A DNA stretch of 64,000 nt, taken from Burkholderia sp. Bp9142. GTDB taxonomy: Bacteria; Pseudomonadota; Gammaproteobacteria; Burkholderiales; Burkholderiaceae. A program made the position numbers and the translations under genes. Shown here one piece after another: positions 61,684 through 64,000 of this stretch; positions within the stretch are counted from its first letter, which is position 1; each line of letters opens with the position of its first letter. A model generated the notes under the pieces. The model was not told where the DNA came from. It ran no database searches and worked only from the letters and a program-made list of their open reading frames with translations. The stretch covers positions 1 through 64,000 of the forward strand of contig NZ_QTPP01000001.1 of the NCBI RefSeq assembly GCF_003853415.1. Reading direction: 5' to 3'.

Positions 61684-62508
61684 TCAGCTCAAGTCATTCT
61701 GATAGTAATACCCGGTTGTGACATACCAGCCGCGCCGCACTTCCACCGGCCGGTCTCCGTATGTATAGGACACGCGCTCGACCGACAGCAATGGAAAACC
61801 CGCCGGCACATGCAGCAGGTCGGCCACCGCCGGCTCCGCCGCGACCGCGCGGATCTTCTCCGTCGCGCGGATCATCCGCGTGCCGAACTCCGTCTCGAAC
61901 ATCGCGTAGAGCGGCCCCTTGTACTCGCTCAGCCGCTCGAACGTGAGCCCGCGGAACATCGCGCCCGGCAGCCAGATCTCGTCCAGCACCGTCGCTTCGT
62001 TCTCGAACTCCAGCAGCCGGCGCACCTGCACGACCGGATCGGCCGGCTTCAGGTCGAGCTGCCGCGCGATCTCGGCCGGCGCGCGCAGGCGCCGGCATTC
62101 GAGCAGGCGGCTCACGTGCGGGTGCTCGGCACCGTCGTCGGCCAGCAGGCGCAGGAAGCGGAACTGCGCGCGATCTTCATTGTGCGTTGCAACAAACGTA
62201 CCCTTGCCCTGCCGCCGGACCACGAGGTTTTCGGCGGCCAGCTCGTCGATCGCCTTGCGAACGGTGCCCTGGCTGACCTTGTAACGGGCCGCGAGCTCCA
62301 CTTCGCTCGGAATGATCTCGCCCGGCTTCCATTCACCGGATTCGAGACTCTGCGTGATCAATGACTTGATCTGCTGGTATAACGGACTGAAGGTCGGTGA
62401 CGGCGACGCGGCAGGCGCCGGCGCGGCATCGCCCGCGCCCGGCTGCCCTGGGCCGCCTGCGCCGGTCGGATTCGCGTTGTTCGCCTGGTTCGATGTCATG
62501 GCGCGCAT
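61684..62508 (-). CDS. GntR family transcriptional regulator (HutC subfamily, UTRA domain)
   Basis: A 274-residue regulator (271 if Met at 62499 is used). The N terminus (1-40) is a Gly/Pro/Ala-rich tail. The winged helix-turn-helix (about 42-110) includes PLYQQIKSLITQSLESGEWKPGE and KVSQGTVRKAIDELAAENLVVRRQGKGTFV. The UTRA effector domain follows (about 125-270). It sits between sdhC and mdh, divergent from mdh, and a perfect 16-bp palindrome lies in the shared promoter region. It probably senses a small organic acid and controls mdh and itself, perhaps sdh. Confidence 0.92.
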   Translation of the reverse strand: MRAMTSNQANNANPTGAGGPGQPGAGDAAPAPAASPSPTFSPLYQQIKSLITQSLESGEWKPGEIIPSEVELAARYKVSQGTVRKAIDELAAENLVVRRQGKGTFVATHNEDRAQFRFLRLLADDGAEHPHVSRLLECRRLRAPAEIARQLDLKPADPVVQVRRLLEFENEATVLDEIWLPGAMFRGLTFERLSEYKGPLYAMFETEFGTRMIRATEKIRAVAAEPAVADLLHVPAGFPLLSVERVSYTYGDRPVEVRRGWYVTTGYYYQNDLS

Positions 62509-62556
62509 TTCATCACAAACCGCGCTTTTCCGTCCACTCAAATTCCGCAAAACATC

Positions 62557-62572
62557 TGTCTTATATAAGACA
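62557..62572. promoter_or_regulatory. perfect 16-bp palindrome TGTCTTATATAAGACA, likely GntR operator
   Basis: A perfect dyad in the gntR-mdh divergent region, 58-73 bp upstream of the gntR start and 11 bp upstream of the mdh -35. GTCT...AGAC half-sites fit GntR-family operators. It is the only such site seen in the window. Confidence 0.75.
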
Positions 62573-62583
62573 TATGATACCGT

Positions 62584-62612
62584 TTGACTTTGGGCCAAAC
62601 GGCTCCTACACT
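62584..62612 (+). promoter_or_regulatory. predicted sigma-70 promoter of mdh
   Basis: TTGACT (62584-62589), a 17-bp spacer and TACACT (62607-62612). The start of transcription would leave a leader of about 180 nt before mdh. Confidence 0.5.
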
Positions 62613-62796
62613 CCGGGGCGAGCAAGGGTTCGCGGGTGCAAAACGCGTCCCCGGCTACGTGCCACGGCCGTCTCCAGGTTCACCGCGTCTGCCTTTCGCG
62701 AGTCCTCCGCCCTGCTTCAATGCAACGCTACGCGTAACGCGCATAGAATGGCGTTTTGCCTAGCGTCCACCGCTTCACCCGTCCTGGAGATTTTCA

Positions 62797-63783
62797 ATGG
62801 CTAAGCCCGCAAAGCGCGTTGCCGTCACCGGCGCCGCAGGTCAAATCGCTTACTCCCTGCTGTTCCGCATCGCGAACGGCGACCTGCTCGGCAAGGACCA
62901 GCCGGTCATCCTGCAGCTGCTCGACCTCCCGCAAGCCCAAGCCGCCGTCAAAGGCGTCGTGATGGAACTCGACGATTGCGCGTTCCCGCTGCTCGCGGGC
63001 GTCGTGATCACCGACGATCCGAAGGTTGCATTCAAGGATGCAGACGTCGCGCTGCTGGTCGGTGCACGTCCGCGCTCGAAGGGCATGGAGCGCAAGGACC
63101 TGCTGTCGGCGAACGCCGAGATCTTCACGGTCCAGGGCGCCGCGCTGAACGAAGTCGCGAGCCGCGACGTGAAGGTGCTGGTCGTCGGCAACCCGGCGAA
63201 CACCAACGCGTACATCGCGATGAAGTCGGCACCGGACCTGCCGAAGAAGAACTTCACGGCGATGCTGCGCCTCGACCACAACCGCGCGCTGTCGCAGCTC
63301 GCAGCGAAGTCGGGCAAGCCGGTCGCATCGATCGAGAAGCTCGCCGTGTGGGGCAACCACTCGCCGACGATGTACCCCGACTTCCGCTTCGCGACCGCCG
63401 AAGGCGAGTCGCTGCTGACGCTGATCAACGACGACGTGTGGAACCGCGACACGTTCATCCCGACCGTCGGCAAGCGCGGCGCGGCGATCATCGAAGCGCG
63501 CGGCCTGTCGTCGGCGGCGTCGGCAGCCAACGCGGCGATCGACCACGTGCGTGACTGGGTTCTCGGCACGAACGGCAAGTGGGTCACGATGGGCATCCCG
63601 TCGGACGGCTCGTACGGCATCCCCGAAGACATCATCTACGGCGTGCCCGTCGTGTGCGAAAACGGCGAGTACACGCGCATCGAAGGCCTGGAAATCGACG
63701 CGTTCTCGCGCGAGAAGATGGACGGCACGCTGGCCGAGCTGCTCGAAGAGCGCGACGGCGTCGCCCACCTGCTGAAGAACTAA
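62797..63783 (+). CDS. mdh: malate dehydrogenase
   Basis: A 328-residue NAD enzyme of the cytosolic-type MDH family. [23 protein letters not shown] is the cofactor loop; [12 protein letters not shown] near residue 185 holds the catalytic histidine; [12 protein letters not shown] and the substrate arginines are present. It interconverts malate and oxaloacetate, feeding gltA. GGAG lies 10 nt before the ATG. It is divergent from gntR-sdh-gltA. Confidence 0.97.
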
Positions 63784-63966
63784 GCAGGCCGCATGGCCGG
63801 ACCGCCTCCGGGCGGGCCGGTCACGGCACGGGCGGCGGGCCGGCAGCCGGCCCCGCCGCCCGATCCGATCCGCGCACGTTTTGCCGCTCCAGGCGCCCCG
63901 CGCGCCGGCCCAGAACGTGCCCGAATCCGATTTTCTCCACGTTGCCGCCTCCTTGACGTAGAAGAG
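63784..63966. other. intergenic region after mdh with GC-rich dyad
   Basis: 183 bp with no gene. A GC-only inverted repeat at 63830-63861 (GGGCGGCGGG with CCCGCCGCCC around GCCGGC units) could fold strongly but lacks a T tract. Confidence 0.4.
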
Positions 63967-64000
63967 ATGTCCGCGCTCACTCCTGCACAAGTGCTGTACG
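63967..64000 (+). CDS. start of a gene running off the right edge (partial)
   Basis: ATG at 63967 with GAAGAG just upstream opens a frame MSALTPAQVLY that is cut by the window end. In related Burkholderia a CoA ester lyase (HpcH/HpaI, CitE-like) gene follows mdh, and such proteins can begin this way. With 11 residues the identity cannot be proved. Confidence 0.4.
   Translation, partial: MSALTPAQVLY

Overview
The window is GC-rich proteobacterial DNA. Its content and gene order fit chromosome 2 of a Burkholderia cepacia complex species: the whole second cepacian exopolysaccharide cluster (bceM to bceU), a Burkholderia-type porin, an orphan adenine methyltransferase inside the trp genes, and the sdh/gltA/mdh TCA block. 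The species assignment is inferred from these families, because no search could be run. Most genes lie on the minus strand in tightly packed operons, many joined by 4-bp ATGA stop/start overlaps.

Positions 1-10300 hold a complete selenocysteine module read on the minus strand: fdnG (with an in-frame UGA and a SECIS hairpin), fdnH, fdnI, an intrinsic terminator, fdhE, selA, selB and the tRNA-Sec gene selC. The selenoprotein, its maturation factor and the selA, selB and selC genes that decode UGA therefore sit side by side. Just past selC lies a Fic (AMPylase-type) gene, followed by a second, 87-bp-identical selC copy at the window edge, which looks like a duplication or integration scar. Positions 10300-15400 carry a YihY/BrkB membrane protein, a porin, a VOC protein, an AadA-like adenylyltransferase and a histone-like HU protein with a Lys/Ala-rich tail.

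Positions 15600-29900 are the cepacian bce-II cluster: acyltransferases (bceU, bceS, bceO), UDP-glucose pyrophosphorylase (bceT), a two-domain glycosyltransferase (bceR), a Wzx-type flippase (bceQ), a secreted beta-propeller protein (bceP), and the GDP-D-rhamnose pair bceN/bceM. AT-rich divergent intergenic regions and terminators punctuate it. An unlisted 47-residue membrane peptide gene lies between bceT and bceS.

Positions 30000-49000 are biosynthetic and read on the minus strand: leuC, an entericidin-like lipoprotein, leuD, leuB; an apparent Thr/Ile/Lys-rich leader peptide and asd; then fimV-truA-trpF-trpB-methyltransferase-trpA-accD; then folC-SPOR protein-cvpA-purF; then metZ. Positions 49000-56500 are accessory metabolism: a cupin, a GST, an amino-acid permease with an Lrp regulator and dimethylargininase, a DUF1479 oxygenase-like protein, a VOC protein and an AraC regulator. 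Positions 56500-64000 are the TCA block: gntR-sdhC-sdhD-sdhA-sdhB-sdhE-gltA on the minus strand, divergent from mdh, with a perfect 16-bp palindrome between gntR and mdh that is a strong operator candidate. The start of one more gene runs off the right edge.

The most notable points are the candidate leaderless attenuator peptide in front of asd, the selC/fic duplication, the small bce-locus peptide, the GntR palindrome and the hairpins around the trp-embedded methyltransferase.
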